The notes under the pieces are model-generated. The model worked only from the letters and a program-made list of their open reading frames with translations, searched no databases and was not told the DNA's origin. A DNA stretch of 64,000 bases from Papilionanthe hookeriana x Papilionanthe teres (Eukaryota; Streptophyta; Magnoliopsida; Asparagales; Orchidaceae), in contig CM040423.1 in assembly GCA_022702705.1 (NCBI GenBank), forward strand, positions 121,143,738 through 121,207,737, written 5' to 3'. Below are positions 45,692 to 58,239 of the stretch, piece by piece. A program made the position numbers and the translations under genes. How positions within the stretch are numbered: position 1 is the stretch's first letter; every line of letters begins with the position of its first letter.

Positions 45692-46115
45692 TCATCTTGT
45701 AAGCGAGGCAAATTCTTTTGCAAGGCGAGCTAGCGCATCCGCGAGAGCATTTTCTCTTCGGGGATCTTGTAGATTGTTACATTTGCGAATTTGTTCCAAC
45801 AGCTTCATGGCATACCGAAAGTATTGCTCGAGTCTTGGCTTTAAAATTATGTATTGTCCGACGACCTGTTGAATGATCAACTGAGAATCTCCATAGATGT
45901 TGATATCTGTTATTCCCATCTGAATAGTTAGTTCTAGTCCTGTTATGAGGGCCTCGTATTCTGCCTCATTGTTTGTGCACGGCTCTGTTAAATGGTAGGA
46001 GTATCTTAACATCCCCCGCTCCAGTGTTATAAAGATTAGTCCGATTCCTGCCTTATCGGGCACTATCGTTTGCAATTCTTTGTCTTTCTGTGCTGAGGAT
46101 GCTCCGTCGAAGTAT
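45692..46115 (-). CDS. Second (archaeal-type) RNase H domain of E2 pol
   Basis: Within an open stretch 46468-45692. From RRWELYFDGASSAQKDKELQ to NALADALARLAKEFASL it keeps the four RNase H acidic positions: Asp in YFDGASS, Glu in NNEAEYEALITGLEL, Asp in IYGDSQLII and Asp in NALADAL. Tat elements are known to have acquired this extra domain, which is thought to take over active RNase H work from the original one. Part of the pol polyprotein, not a separate gene. Confidence 0.85.
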
Positions 46116-46800
46116 AGTTCCCAACGTCGATCATCATTGTCTTCTAGGTTCATTATCTGTTCATCTAGCAAGTCGTCATTGAGAGGCGATTCTGCCGGCA
46201 AAGGGTCTGCTGCAAGGAAATCCGCTAGGATTTGTCCCTTTATGGCACGAAGAGGCACGAAAGTTATATCGAATTGCAATAGTATCATTGACCACCTGGC
46301 AAGCCTGCCAGAAAGTGTTGGACGGGTCATCAAATATTGCAATGGATTAACTTTTGAAATAAGGTTGACCTTGCGAGAGAGCATGTAATGCCTGAGCTTT
46401 TGGGCGGCGAAGATCAGGGCCAAACAATGCTTCTCAATTGGAGGATACTTTACTTCCATCAGAATCAAACGACGGCTTCAATAGTAGAGAGAATTTTCTT
46501 TCCCCTCATCATTGACTCCGAGCTAGCGGGGCTCCAAGGAGTCGTCTCGAGCCGCGGTATAAAGTATCAACGATCCACCTAAGACCGGGGCTCGCTAAGA
46601 CGAGAGGTGTCATTAAGTATTGCTTGATGTCCTCGAAGGCCCGTTGGCATTTCTCTTCCCAAACGAATTTGGCGTCCTTTTTAACTAATGCCGAGAAGGG
46701 CCGACACCTACTCGACAAGTTCGAGATAAAGCGTCGAAGATATGTCGGCTTCCTCGAAAGGATCGTAGCTGTTTTAAGGTTTTGGGAGGTGGCATTTCTA
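46116..46800 (-). pseudogene. First (Ty3-type) RNase H domain of E2 pol
   Basis: Starts after MPPPKTLKQLRS. The first half (46718-46509) is open with CRPFSALVKKDAKFVWEEKC but is off-frame by its end; the second half (46468 on) reads VKYPPIEKHCLALIFAAQKL and then RHYMLSRKVNLISKV. Frame breaks near 46760 and 46500 fall where E1 and E2 differ by CG-containing strings in place of CTG/CAG. They may therefore be base-call errors rather than real damage. Confidence 0.75.
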
Positions 46801-47960
46801 AGATAGCTTTAATCTTTTCCGGATCAATTTCGATCCCGCGATGTAGGACAACAAATCCTAAGAATTTCCCGGAGGTGACGCCGAAGGCGCATTTTAAGGG
46901 ATTCATCTTAAGGTTGTATTGCCTTAGTCGCTCGAAGACAATTCTCAAATCATACAGGTGATCTTCCTTCAGTTTACTTTTGATGACCACATCATCCACA
47001 TAGCACTCAACTTGGTTGTGAATGAGCTCATCAAAAATATTTGTCATTGCTCTTTGGTACGTTGCTCCTGCGTTCTTTAGTCCGAATGGCATTACTGTGT
47101 AGCAATATACTCTGATCGGCTTTCTGAAAGCTGTAAGCTTTTCATTTTCTGGTGCCATCTTTATCTGGTTGTATTCTAAAGATCCATCCATGAAAGAGAA
47201 TATTTCATGTGTCGAAGCGATGTCGATCATCAATTCTGGGATTGGTAGTGGAAATTCATCCTTCGGACATGCTTTGTTCAAGTCTCTGAAATCCACGCAG
47301 ATTCTGATCTGACCATTCTTCTTCCTGACTGGTACCACATTGGCTAGCCAAGTAGGGTATTGTTCTTCACGGACAAATTTAGCGTTGATTAGTTTCTTAA
47401 CTTCAGCTATTACTTGTCGTTCAATTTCCAAACGCATCCTCCTGGAAGCATGTCTGATTGGAACGGAAGTAGGATCCACTCCTAGCCTGTGAACTGCAAC
47501 TTCTGGAGCTAGTCCTGGCATTTCGTCGTAACTCCAAGCAAAACAGTCCTTGAATTCCAATAATATCTTGATCATTTCCTCGGAATCCTCTTTATTGAGT
47601 AAGGAGCTAACAAAGGTTTGTCTAGGCTTTTCGTTAGTACCTAAGTTAACTTCCATTAACTCATCTATTGTGGATTTGATTTCTTCTTCAAATTCGGTGG
47701 AGCATCTCCAATTTACAGATCTTCAAGCTCTTCTGTAGTTTATAAACAGTCTTCATTAGGTTCGCAAGTGACAACCAAACAAAATTATGTATCGTTAACT
47801 GAACCTACTGTGACAAATCCAAGACCATGTTTTGAATTGGGAGGCTGACCGGCATTATTCCATGATTTTTCGAAGTGTTGTGCTCGGCCTTTTGTCCATT
47901 GTCGAGGTAAGACACCTCACTGAATTAAATTTTGAACACAGGGAGAGTACCACTCAAAAG
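46801..47960 (-). CDS. Reverse transcriptase domain of E2 pol
   Basis: The catalytic part is open without interruption from 47656 to 46685. It contains KNGQIRICVDFRDLNKACPK, FPLPIPELMIDIA, FSFMDGS (Asp157), VMPFGLKNAGATYQRAM and the active site YVDDVV (codons 47002-46988), then the connection to RNase H. The upstream piece (47960-47660) is frameshifted but matches the E1 N-terminal region. This is the least damaged domain in the window. Part of the gag-pol polyprotein. Confidence 0.85.
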
Positions 47961-47969
47961 GTAATTCCA

Positions 47970-49320
47970 TTAATTCGGAAGAAGTGACATCTTCAAATTG
48001 TACATTATTTTTCGGTATTGGAAGAAGAAGTGCCACGAGTAAAATTTGATTGGCTTTGCACCGCTGCCACGTACTTCTTTGACCACCATACCATCGATCT
48101 TATTAGACTGGATCGGGGTCAGGGTCATAGTGTGTACATAGTGGTCAATCTTCTCGTACATGGATTTGTATTCTTCGTTCTTCCCATCTTCGAGAGAAAT
48201 CTTGAATTGTGGTTTCTTCCAGTTTATTGTAGCTGCTTCTTTCTTGTTTTCCTCTTCTTCCTCAGAGCTGTTTTCCCAATCAACTTTGATCATCGGCTTT
48301 TTTTGTCCAACTGTCCCAGTGTCTCTTCCACGACCTCGTCCCCGGCCTCGACCTTGGATGCGAGCTCTGGAGAAACCTTCACCATCTCGCCGTAAGGGAG
48401 TGGTGAGTGACTGTTGGACTAGAACTTCAGGTTCTTTATTGTCTCGAATTTCTTTTGCTTCATTTGGCACGGTGTTTCTGAAGAAGATTGTCTTCTTCGG
48501 AGGTGCGTAATAAGCTGCATCTTCATGGATTCCAATCTCATGTACGGAGAAAGGTTGCAAATCACCTTTAATGCAATGTTCTCCTCCTTCGTAGTATTTT
48601 ATGCACTGATGCAGAGACGACGGTACCATCCAGTTCTCATGTATCCATGGTCGGCCAAGTAGCACGTTGATCGATGTTTCAGAATCAATTATATGGAATT
48701 TTGCGGTTGTCTTTGCTAAGTCACCGGTCTTCATTAACAGTGTTATTGATCCAAGTGCTCTTTCTCCTTTCTGGTTGAATCCTCTTAGTAACATCTTGTC
48801 CGCTTCAAGCTCGCGAGCATCAATTTCCAAGTATGCTAGCGTCCGAAGATTCATTATGTTGATCGATGCTCCTGGATCCACCAATACTCTGGAGAGTGTA
48901 AATTTTCCGATTTTAAAATGTACAACGGTCGGTTGTGACTCATCGTCCCAAGTAGCGTATCACCGTCCGTGAAGGTAACACCTCGTCGTTCCTTTTAACT
49001 AGCAAATTCGTCTAAGGAATTCCCGGCCATCTCGAGCTAAACAAATCTCTCGGATCAAGTAAGGCTCGACCGAGCTTCCTCATCTCTTTGATAAGATGAG
49101 AGCGTCGTAGATGCTCGGGCCGTTGGGCCGGGTAGTTTCCTAAGATGGCTAGTACGTTATAGTCCACTTTGTTACCATGTGTTTCAAATTTTCTTCCGAA
49201 TGGGAAATTCTTCGTCAGTTGATTCTTCCCGAACAACCACCCGGCTTCCTTTGTCTTTTGGAATCCATTCTCGGAGGTAGAACCTTTCCGCTCCTTAAGC
49301 TCGACTTCGCGGTTTTCCGA
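47970..49320 (-). pseudogene. Protease and Gly/Arg linker of E2
   Basis: A 304-codon open stretch (48884-47970) starts at the protease active site VDPGASINIMNLRTLAYL (Asp codon 48878-48876), has VLLGRPWIHENWMVPSSL, then the linker with RGRGRGRGRGR and TLTPIQSNKIDGMVVKEVRG. The protease N-terminal part is in another frame at 49236-49012 (KVDYNVLA). Upstream of that the minus strand runs openly from the gag end through SGKVLPPRM. This shows gag and protease share a frame in this family. Confidence 0.8.
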
Positions 49321-49324
49321 ACTG

Positions 49325-51598
49325 CATCAGCCCACAGTGTCTCCTTTTGAATCCGGGCGCATGACAAAAGCTCCTTCCGGAGTCGCTCTCGAAATCCGAA
49401 AGCTCTAACTCTATTGTGATTGGAGTCTCTTGGAATTCACAAATAGATTCATTGCTTGTTGAACTTTCGTAGCCTTCGTGAATGTCTTTTCACAATGCGA
49501 TCGTCGAGGCCGTGTATGATTCGAGAATTGTTATTGGCATCATAATCGAGATTCGGATTAGATTGGTTGTCGTTAGTTACGTAATCGTTAGAAACAACTT
49601 CAAACGTAGCTAACGCTATAACTCTTATCATTATAAGATCCCTACGGAGCGAGCAAATAATCATACGCGGTGAGTCGAGGTTCGAGGAATTTTTCCCCCG
49701 AATCGGAAACAACCATCCTAGGATAAGCGCCCCCTAGTCTAGCCTTAGGAGCCTCATTCTTCTTCTTCGATCTCCTTCTTTTCTATGATCTTTTTCTTCC
49801 GGGGCGGTTCTTGACTGCAAGCGATGGGCCACTCTGACAGTTTCAAACTTTGAATTGAAGCATCACTTGCCGCTTGGATGCGATCCAAAATTTTCTTCGA
49901 TGACTTTGTCCCAGCGGTACTCCAAATCCATCATCGGGTCGTGTAAGGGTCTGACGGAACAATGGGATCCGTTGAAATAACATCACGTAACCTCCTTTCG
50001 GGGTTCTTTCATGCACCCTCCGTTACGTTCCCTTTTCGGAGATTGTCATTGCCAACTCTCAAGGTAATGCAATCCTCTATCTTATGTCCAGGCATCCGGT
50101 GGTAAGGACAAGATTGATGGTCTTTCTTGATGACTTCTTCGGCTTCCGGGTTCTCGTGCTCAGGTAATCCGAAGTCTTCATCAAACCGTTGAACATCTTT
50201 TGTGACCGCCTCATTCGAATGGATATTCTTTATTTATAAGCTCCTTTAACGTGCGCCGTGCGAGGCGGTTGCTCATATTGTCGAGTTGGCCGATAACCCA
50301 TCGAGGTTGTTGGTATCGGCCGCGGCCGGCCCGCCGTATTCTCGCCCGCATTGGCCGCTCGCCCCATCGACCGGCAGCGACGATCCCGCATTTCTTTTCA
50401 AATGTCTTCAATAAAGCCTTCGTTTGGCTCCGTTTGCCGACGAAACTTAGTCGCTTTCGTCTCTCTTGCAAGCTCTCCCGACCTTGCTTAACAACTTCTC
50501 GAAAGTCTTAATTGTAAATCCCTTAAGGAGAAGTGCTATCGGTCATGAATGCTTTTAAGCAAGATACCAACCGCATGCTGCTCAGAAGTTGTGGCTCACA
50601 CTTCATGCTTAGATTTCTCCATCGAAGTACGTAGTCCACTAAAGTTTCGTTCGTTTTCTATTTCTCCACCACTAAGTCACCAATGGTGATATATATTTAG
50701 CCCGGTAAACCGTTTCACCTAAAAGGTTTTCTTAATTCGAAATGTTCTTACCGAACCGTCTTGCAGAATCCCCGTACCAATCGAAGGCGATCCCCGACAG
50801 TCGCCCGACGAATCGTCGGAAGAGTAAGGCGTCACTCCCACCGGCGTTGCAACAACTAGCATGAAAATGTGCAACATGCTGTCGAGGGTTTCCGGTACCA
50901 TCAAAAGTTTTAAACGAGGTGGTACGAAGCCTTTTGCATTTGCATCGCATCAAATTCTTCGGGGTAAGGTCTACCCGTCCGAATAGATGCTCCGCTCTGA
51001 CCGTGCTAAGGCTTTCGCACCCCGTCGTTCCACCATATTCTCGATGCCTTTCTCTCGAACTTCATTCGAGTAGAGTCTTTCTTCGGCCGATCGTCTCCGT
51101 TAATCCGGGATAATCTCTTTTCCTCCGTCCGTAATATGAATAACTTCCCGAGGCGTTTCTCTCGGCCGAGCCCGACTTCGAAGATGGACAGGTCGCGGTG
51201 CCCATCTCTTCCATCGTTTTCGCCATTCGAGAGATCGTACTCATCTTTTCTCGACCCTTGTGCTCTTAATGCTTCCGGTTCATCTCTCCGCAGTCACCGC
51301 CGGGGCACCTTGCGAAGCCGACGATGCCTTCGTGTTTCAACCATTGATCTCCACATTATCTTCGTCATCCAAGCGAACTCCGACGGAAATAACTTCATCT
51401 CCAAACTTTTCTTCTCTTTCTCTTGCTAATCGTTGAATGTCGGTTCTTAGCTTTTCCATAGCGTCTTCCAATGGTCTTTTTCGTGCGGTTTCGTAGTTAT
51501 CATGCGATGGCCGTTGATTTCCTTCGGGAGTCCCCTTCATCATAGCGGGCGCTCTCTTCGGACTCAAGTCTCCTAACGAGACTTTCCTTTCGCGTCAT
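49325..51598 (-). pseudogene. gag of E2 (heavily frameshifted)
   Basis: The start codon is at 51598-51596 (MTRKESLVRRLESEESAR), before EDAMEKLRTDIQRLARERE. The capsid-like core SFKTFDGTGNPRQHVAHFHA with DALLFRRFVG is open at 50953-50732. Other pieces are at 50471-50211 and 49712-49449. Compared with E1, most differences are single-base changes or one-base indels that create CG, as discussed in the findings. I cannot tell how many frame breaks are real. Confidence 0.75.
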
Positions 51599-53090
51599 CG
51601 TTTCGCCCCACCGCCGCAAGAGGACGTCACACCATCCTTCTAGCAAAGAAACAAGGCCTAGGACCGGATGGTCTGCCGGCCGAATGCTAGAAGGTGGTAT
51701 CCTCCCCCGATCCGTAAAACTGTAAACAACAAATGTGATCTTCAGCTTTCATCTTCTTATTCGGCTTTTCTCGCGGCGATAACCGGTTCTACTCGTGGCC
51801 CATGACGGGACCCTGGCCGGCACCCGCCCTATTCTTCTTAAAATCTCGCATGTGATTACTTTCTTGCTAACTTCTCTATCAGCGCTCTATACTAGCAATG
51901 AGTGTAATCCTAAACTCTTCTTTTTCATTGCCGTTATAAAGATGGGTCGAGGTAATGTACACCCTGCGTACATTTTCCTCGTCACCGCGGCGGAAAGGGG
52001 ATGGAATCTACTTCCTTCCAAAAGCGTGTGTACTCAGCAATGCGCATGTACCAAAAAGGGTGCGTACCGTGGGATTTCTTATAAGAAAGCTACTTCACAG
52101 CTCGTCTTCTCAAATCTTTCCTACCTCTCGTTTCTTCTTCCGAGTCTCCGTGTTGGGGCGGAACCCTCGAGCCGGACCCAATTTCGAAAACGAAGGTCTT
52201 GCACGAAATCCGTACCCTCCACGGCAATACGTTTCAGCAAATTTGAACTTCCTTCCTCTCGTCAGCGGAAGCTGTGGTAGGTGCAGAGACGATCGACCAC
52301 TGGGGGTAGAGATATCACTCCTCCTGCGGGACAGCAGTATTCCTCTCGCCTGGAACCCTTTGGCAGGAGGAACTTCGAGTTGACTTGAGGCTTCGAATTC
52401 GATCAAAGGTCTTTCGCTCAGGAGCATTTCGTCCGTAAGTGTGAAAAGGCACGCGCCGATCTCGCATTTGTGTTCTCGAATCCTCGGTCTGTTCGATGAT
52501 CCCATTGTCGGGCAAATTTTTATCTTTGTAAATGAAATGGAAGTCCACTCCATTGGTGAAGGAGAAAATCACTTTGCGACATCTCTCGCAAGGTAGATTT
52601 CGATTGCTCATCCAAAGTTATGCTTCTTCTCATCAGACGAAAAGAAAGGAATCGAAAAGAGTCCGAACACATTTTTGTTCATGTATTTATAAAAAGGAGT
52701 TATTTTTTAAAAAAGAGTTATCTATTGGGGAGGGTTTGTTTATTAGGAACGAATGTCTGAAGGCGTAGAGAAGGTAAGGAATCCGATTCCGAATCGGGAA
52801 AGGAAGAGCATGTCTTATGTGACTTCTCGACTCAAAGGACCGCTCCTAAACTAACACCTATCGGGGTCCACCCCACCTCGAAAGAGGTAAAAGGATCTCG
52901 GAACCTCTCGCGCTTAGGGGTGTCTAAAATGTCAGTTCTAACCAAGAGGAGTTGGCTATACTCGTTCAAGACAAGAATGAATCCGGGTATTCCAATGGAA
53001 GAATGGTAGTTTGGTCCACTAAAGGCATGCAAAGCTCACTACCGATTTACGAAAGCAAAACCATCCGATCAAAATGGAGAGAGGAACTAG
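51599..53090 (-). other. Leader of E2 between PBS and gag
   Basis: About 1.5 kb with no match to E1 (deleted there) and none that I can see to E3. Just before gag, the minus strand has a strong acceptor-like CCTTGTTTCTTTGCTAG ending at 51624, followed by AAGGATGG. E1/E2 similarity begins exactly there. A possible extra ORF lies at 52611-52315. Confidence 0.55.
52315..52611 (-). CDS. Possible extra ORF in E2 leader (98 aa)
   Basis: Starts with ATG at 52611-52609 and reads MSNRNLPCERCRKVIFSFTN and then GVDFHFIYKDKNLPDNG. It contains a CERC pair. Overlapping frames on both strands are also open (52553-52110 minus; 51795-52280 and 51955-52383 plus), so openness alone is weak evidence. Ogre elements carry an unrelated extra ORF upstream of gag, so the position is suggestive. 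I do not recognise the sequence. Low confidence. Confidence 0.3.
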   Translation of the reverse strand: MSNRNLPCERCRKVIFSFTNGVDFHFIYKDKNLPDNGIIEQTEDSRTQMRDRRVPFHTYGRNAPERKTFDRIRSLKSTRSSSCQRVPGERNTAVPQEE

Positions 53091-53110
53091 TCCCCAACCC
53101 GAGTCGCCGT
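53091..53110 (-). promoter_or_regulatory. Primer binding site of E2
   Basis: The minus strand reads GGCGACTCGGGTTGGGGA shortly after the LTR end (CA at 53117-53116). It resembles the TGGCGACTC...CTGGGGA primer site of Ogre-type elements, attributed to tRNA-Arg. The E3 site (19237-19257) is a decayed version. Confidence 0.7.
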
Positions 53111-53115
53111 GGGGT

Positions 53116-56100
53116 TGCTCGCATATTTTTAGGCTGGTGCGTTGTATTTTTGAAAGAGGTCGCCTACGTAAATTGCTCAGCGAATTTTTAATTTAATTTA
53201 AATAAATAATTTGAAAGTAGCATTTCGATTTCGAAAATATTTTTAAATTTGAAAATTTTAAGATATGAAATCAAACTGATCTCACATCCCGAATAGTTTA
53301 TGGCAAACGAGCACCGCACCACAAACTCGTATATCTATCCCGAGAGTAGACACAATCGTTTCGATGATGCATAGGCTCTGCTAAATAAACTAGAAGATTT
53401 GTGACATCCGTTCGTCTACGAACCAATTTTATAAGCCGACAAGTTCCCCCTCGTCGAATATAATGAATTAAACGGGGTTTATATTACCCGGGTTCTTAAA
53501 GTTCCCTAAGGGCAAGCCCCATAGCTAATTACATCTTAAATGAAGTGAATCATTTGAAGAAAACTCCCCTCGATAACGATCGGTTTCTGCTTCCTCAAGA
53601 ATTTCAAAGTTTAAGGTTTTCAAAGGATTGGATTTTCGAAATTTCAAAGTGGGATTAGCTCAAATTTGGAACATTTATTTTTGGGAGTCCAAAAAGGAAG
53701 AGAAATAAATGAGAACTCGAGGATCCAAGAAGAATCTGCAACTTCCCAAACTATCCTATCGTTTTCGCTTGCATTTAAGAAAATCCTAAGGTTATCTTAT
53801 ATTTCAATCTTGCTAATTTTAGTTAATTTTCAGACTTATATTCGTATATATGATCATACAACAAATTTCTAAGAGTGAGGGTTTATGTCGCATCAAACGA
53901 TTACCTCGAGTCCTAAGACCGGTTGTGGCTTAATTTACATGACATGATCATGCAAATGCCTAACAAAGAGTTGAGGATTTATGTGTTGCAATTCTCAGGG
54001 ATAATTACCTCAAAATCCTATGGCTTTGTTGTTTAATTCTAGGAATGTTTACTCGATGTGCAGCTGTTTCGTCGACGAAGATGCTCGTGCCGCCCACCGC
54101 GCTCCAAGCTCCTTGTTGTCGAGGCTTGGGCGCATGGCGTGGAAATCAAGAGATGAGAAAAGTGTTTTGTTTTGTAAATCTTAAACAAGTGTTTTTAACA
54201 TTTTAATTAAACAAATCTTAAGGCCGATTAAATCGTAACCGATTAAGATCCCACGGTCTCCGTCATCCCGCACCGTTATTTTCATCAAATTCACTTAGTC
54301 CAGATGAATTGCCAAACTCAACCGAATGAGTTCCACACTTTCATTTAGACTCGCGGGAAATCCCCTTAGCAACACGTGGGTTACATCATCCGAGGTATTC
54401 CCGATCATTCAACGACACGTTTTAATTTAGTCGCATTTATAGTTTTGTGTTCGTTTTGTGATTAAATTTCGAGTTGTTTTATATTTTTGAAATGTTGTGG
54501 CGGTGAATTTTATCTTGTAATGATTTTTAATTTAATTTTGGTTTCAAGCTTAGGGACTATCCTAAAGATTTTGGTTTTCGTGCAAATAAATGTTTATCAT
54601 GCAAGAAAAGTAAAGTGCATTTCGCAATAAAGTAAATTGCAATAAAATAAAAGCGTACCCGGAGGGTCTTCCCGTCATCCCAAGTCACGCACTTAAAATA
54701 CATGTTAAGGCATTTAAATATTCCAACAAGTACCTAGGTAAAGCTAAGGGAAAGGTTTTGGTTGTCTACCAAAGTCCTAATCCTATAAATATAGTCATCT
54801 CCTATGACGTCTAGGTTCTTGTGTTTTGGTTTAAGGACGATATTTTCTTCATCAAAGAACAATTAAGTTCAATTGTTCTTATAAATATCCTATCATATCG
54901 AGGAAGTGCTTAAGACGAGTCTTAAACATCTTTTCAACACCTCTTAGGATTGTTTTAAGTCCAAGAAAATTTAATTATACAAGTGAATTAATCATCAAGG
55001 AGTTTATGTTTTGTTATCTTGCTCGCCGAATTGTGACATTTCGAATATCCTATGTGTCAAGCAGGATTTCACTTAATACTCCGCTAGAGTTACGACAACA
55101 AGAGCTTTCGAGGGCAAATTGGATGTTTAAGTGACTTGTGATTTAATTTAATTCTACTAATGGGTTTAAGTTTGGATGGTTCTAAGCTGCTTTTAGATTT
55201 ATTTCAATTCTTATGCCTAGTGATGTTATATTTAATTCAATTTAATTTAATTTAAATTTTAATTTAATTTTATTTTAATTTTAATTTAGTATTTTATTTT
55301 TTATGTTTTAAAGATGATTTAATTTAATTGTTAAAGTATTAATTTAATTGAAATTTTGGAAGGATTTAATTTAAATGTTTTAACTTTAATTTAATTTAAT
55401 GATTAAGTCTTTTAGCATTTTAAATCTTGAGTTTGATTATCATTTTAATTAGGAATTAAATATTATTGAGGTGATTAATTTAGGGATTCTTAAATTAAAG
55501 AATAAATGTCTTCTTAATAATATCCCCATTTTAATAATTTCAATTTTTATTAATCTTCCAAATTTCATTAATTAATCGATTAAGGTTTACTTTAATTAAT
55601 CTTAAAAATGATCGATGGGTTTTTATCCTTTAATTATTTAAATTTCAATCATCCAAATCAGATTAGATCAAATATTTTACTCTCTCAAGCCTAAAGTTTT
55701 AATTAAGGGTTAAAATTTTAATTACCATTTTGCCCTTCAAGCTTAATAATTCCATAACTCACTAAATTGAGCTTAAATGAATTTGAAATTTTTATGTGGC
55801 TTCACTCATGTTAATTAAGACATTAGAGGAGTAGAAAATGTGATTTTTCTGTATTTAATTTATTTATATAATTATTTTTTGTAGAAAATAAAGGATTTCC
55901 AAGGAAAATTCAATAAGATGATCAAGGGAATTTTTCTGTTCTTAAGAGAATTATGGGTCACTCCTAATGACTAGAGGACCATTTAGAGTAATTTGGTGAT
56001 TTTTTGAATTATATTTTATTTATTAGAATTATTTTGAATTTTTTGAAGCATTAATTAATTTTAAAATAAAATTAAAGTTTAAAAATGGATTTTATATTTT

Positions 56101-58235
56101 AAATCTCTCTGACCTCAAGGAGTCTAGAGAAATAAATTTTATATTTTTCTGATTTTTCTTTGATTTATTAGAATTATTTTAGTGAAAGGTTGGAAAAATA
56201 CATTTTTAATATTAAAAAAATAAATTAAGCCTTTAAAATTCAATATCTTACCCTGTGGACTTAAGAAAATATTTACTTGCTCCCCAAATGATTAGAATTC
56301 AAAACGTGACATTTTGTGATTTTTAATATTTTTGTAATTTTTATTATTTTTTAATTATTAAAAATATTAAAATAATGATAAAAATCAACTTTTTAAAATT
56401 ACAATTTTAATTTTTCTAAGTTCCTCCGATATCGTAGGCTCCAAAACCATATTTGTGAATTTTTTAAAAGTATTTTGTGAGTTATGAATTTTTAAAGTTT
56501 AATTTTACCCATTTTTGTTTAAGAGGTTTAATCAACCCATTTCGTAGGGTTAATCAAGTTCAATTGGTTTCAAATTTTATGTGGTGTTCTCCTATCCCAG
56601 AGTGATAAAATGCGAGAATCGTTTTGGGTTAATTCGATTTAACGGTTAACCCTATCTAATTAAAGTTCAATTCTGGGTATTTAGGCCAATTAGGTTGTTC
56701 AAAGTGAATTAACTCAAACTTATTTTTCCCAGGTCCCTCCGGTCACAAGCAACATCACCAAATTTTCCTAGAATTTTATTTCTCAACATGCTAATTATTG
56801 GAATTAAAATACTAAAACAAGAACGTGAACTTGAAAATCAATAACTTCTCATAGATGGCCTCCTCGACCTCGAAAATCTAGGAATGCTCCAAGTTCGTAG
56901 GTTTCAAAACCCCTATGGTCTAATGCCATGCTGAATTTCCTATATGCATGGAGAATTAAAAACAATGCAGAGTAAATAAATCATTAAAAATAATATACTT
57001 AATGAAATTACTTCGATTTCTTCCACATTATTCTCCTCCGTTCACCGAGCAAGAGGGTATTTTTATTTTTATTTTTAGGATTTTTTACACAAAGTTACGG
57101 ATTTTCGGGGTTCGAGTATTTAATAAATAAGAAAAATCCCTATTTTCCTACTTATCCACGCTGGGTGTCGCCGTCAACCCTAAGCAGCCTCCGAAGCTCC
57201 ACGCGTCGTCTCCTCGGGATTCGGCGCGTCTTATCCGGCTGGGATGCCACTCGCCCGCGGTTCATGTCCCGTTGCTCCGTCCGGCGCGATCCCCGGGGCC
57301 GGGGCCCGGGGCTTCGATACACGCGCAATCCGACGTGCTCTCGGTCATCGTCTACGACCGGTGTGAACCCGTGACCACAACCTTCTAACTTAATTTCTCA
57401 CTCGTTTCTCAACGGATTTTCGTGTTCTTACTCTACGGATTCGGCTCTTGGAAGAGACGAACACATCCATACGGCAGAACATACATTGAAATTGATTCAA
57501 ATTAAATTGGAGAATCTCTCGTAAGCTCTGAAGAAAAGAGTTAGTCCATACCTTTGCTCGTGCAGAAGTGAAGCTTCGATCCGAGAGCCGTGTCACCTTC
57601 GACGATCCAAGCAAGCTCCAGATGAAGTCCCTTGGCCTCGGTGAATTGTCTAGGTATGATTTCGACCACACCCGATCACAAAGCTTTTGGAGGGCCGGGA
57701 GCAATGGTCGGCTCCGGTGAGGGGGCTTTTGGCTGAAACTTCTCCTTCGGGTCCGGTGAATGCGTAGGACCAATCAATTTGGAGATTGGCTCACTCGTGG
57801 TGAAGTGTCCGGGGTTTTCAGCTTGGATTTCAACTTGAAAATTGAGCTCAGAGAGAAAATGGCAGGGGGATTTCGTTGGGATCAAGTTCTCTATGTGTAG
57901 AGAGTGGTCTGGGATGATTTTGGTGGTTTCGCAAGTTTTGGTTCAGCACCTTTCTTGGCCAAGAGGAGGTGGTGTTTAAATAGGCATGGCCGGAGGGTTC
58001 CCGTGGGAGTTAGGCTTGGGATCAGCCGCTAGGTCAAGGGAAGAACAAACTCATGGTGAAGCACAAGTGGGGGCAACAACAGTGGAATTTGGAAAACTTC
58101 GTTCCTCCCAAGGTCTCGGCCATGGTGTTTTCTCGGCAATCCGTGCGGCTAGCCGGCAGTATGGGTCACCTCTAGTTCGTGGGTTAGTGGCCGGAGGTTT
58201 GTGCGGTGCACCGAGCTTTGCCATGTGTAAAGTGT
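53116..58235 (-). repeat. 5' LTR of E2 (outer part lost)
   Basis: Matches the 3' LTR from its inner end (53116, equivalent to 33215) through the AT-rich part and GC-rich island (57178-57378) to about 58235, equivalent to about 38480 in the 3' LTR. About 2.1 kb of U3 is missing, including the LTR start. Many TG/CA positions of the other copies read CG here, often with an extra base. Confidence 0.85.
57975..57982 (-). promoter_or_regulatory. TATA box of E2 5' LTR
   Basis: TATTTAAA on the minus strand within GCCTATTTAAACACCACCTC, identical in context to the E1 box. It would drive E2 transcription leftward through gag. Only about 250 bp of U3 remain upstream. Confidence 0.65.
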
Positions 58236-58239
58236 TTTA

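Larger units (their letters stand above)
33215..58235 (-). mobile_element. E2: near-complete giant Tat-lineage retrotransposon with AlkB-like gene
   Basis: A minus-strand element of at least 25 kb: truncated 5' LTR (58235-53116), PBS (53110-53091), leader, gag (from 51598), protease, RT, RNase H, second RNase H, integrase (to 44316), AlkB-like gene (43991-42512), tandem array, PPT (40600-40584) and 3' LTR (40583-33215). It is inserted in the second RNase H of E1. The target duplication cannot be tested because the outer end of the 5' LTR is lost. With both LTRs complete it would be about 27 kb, at the top of the known size range for plant LTR retrotransposons. Confidence 0.88.

Noticed and set aside
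51795..52383. Plus-strand open frames of 142-161 codons, possibly organelle-like
   Set aside because: They overlap open minus-strand frames in a region that should be the E2 leader. I could not match them to any mitochondrial or plastid gene that I know.
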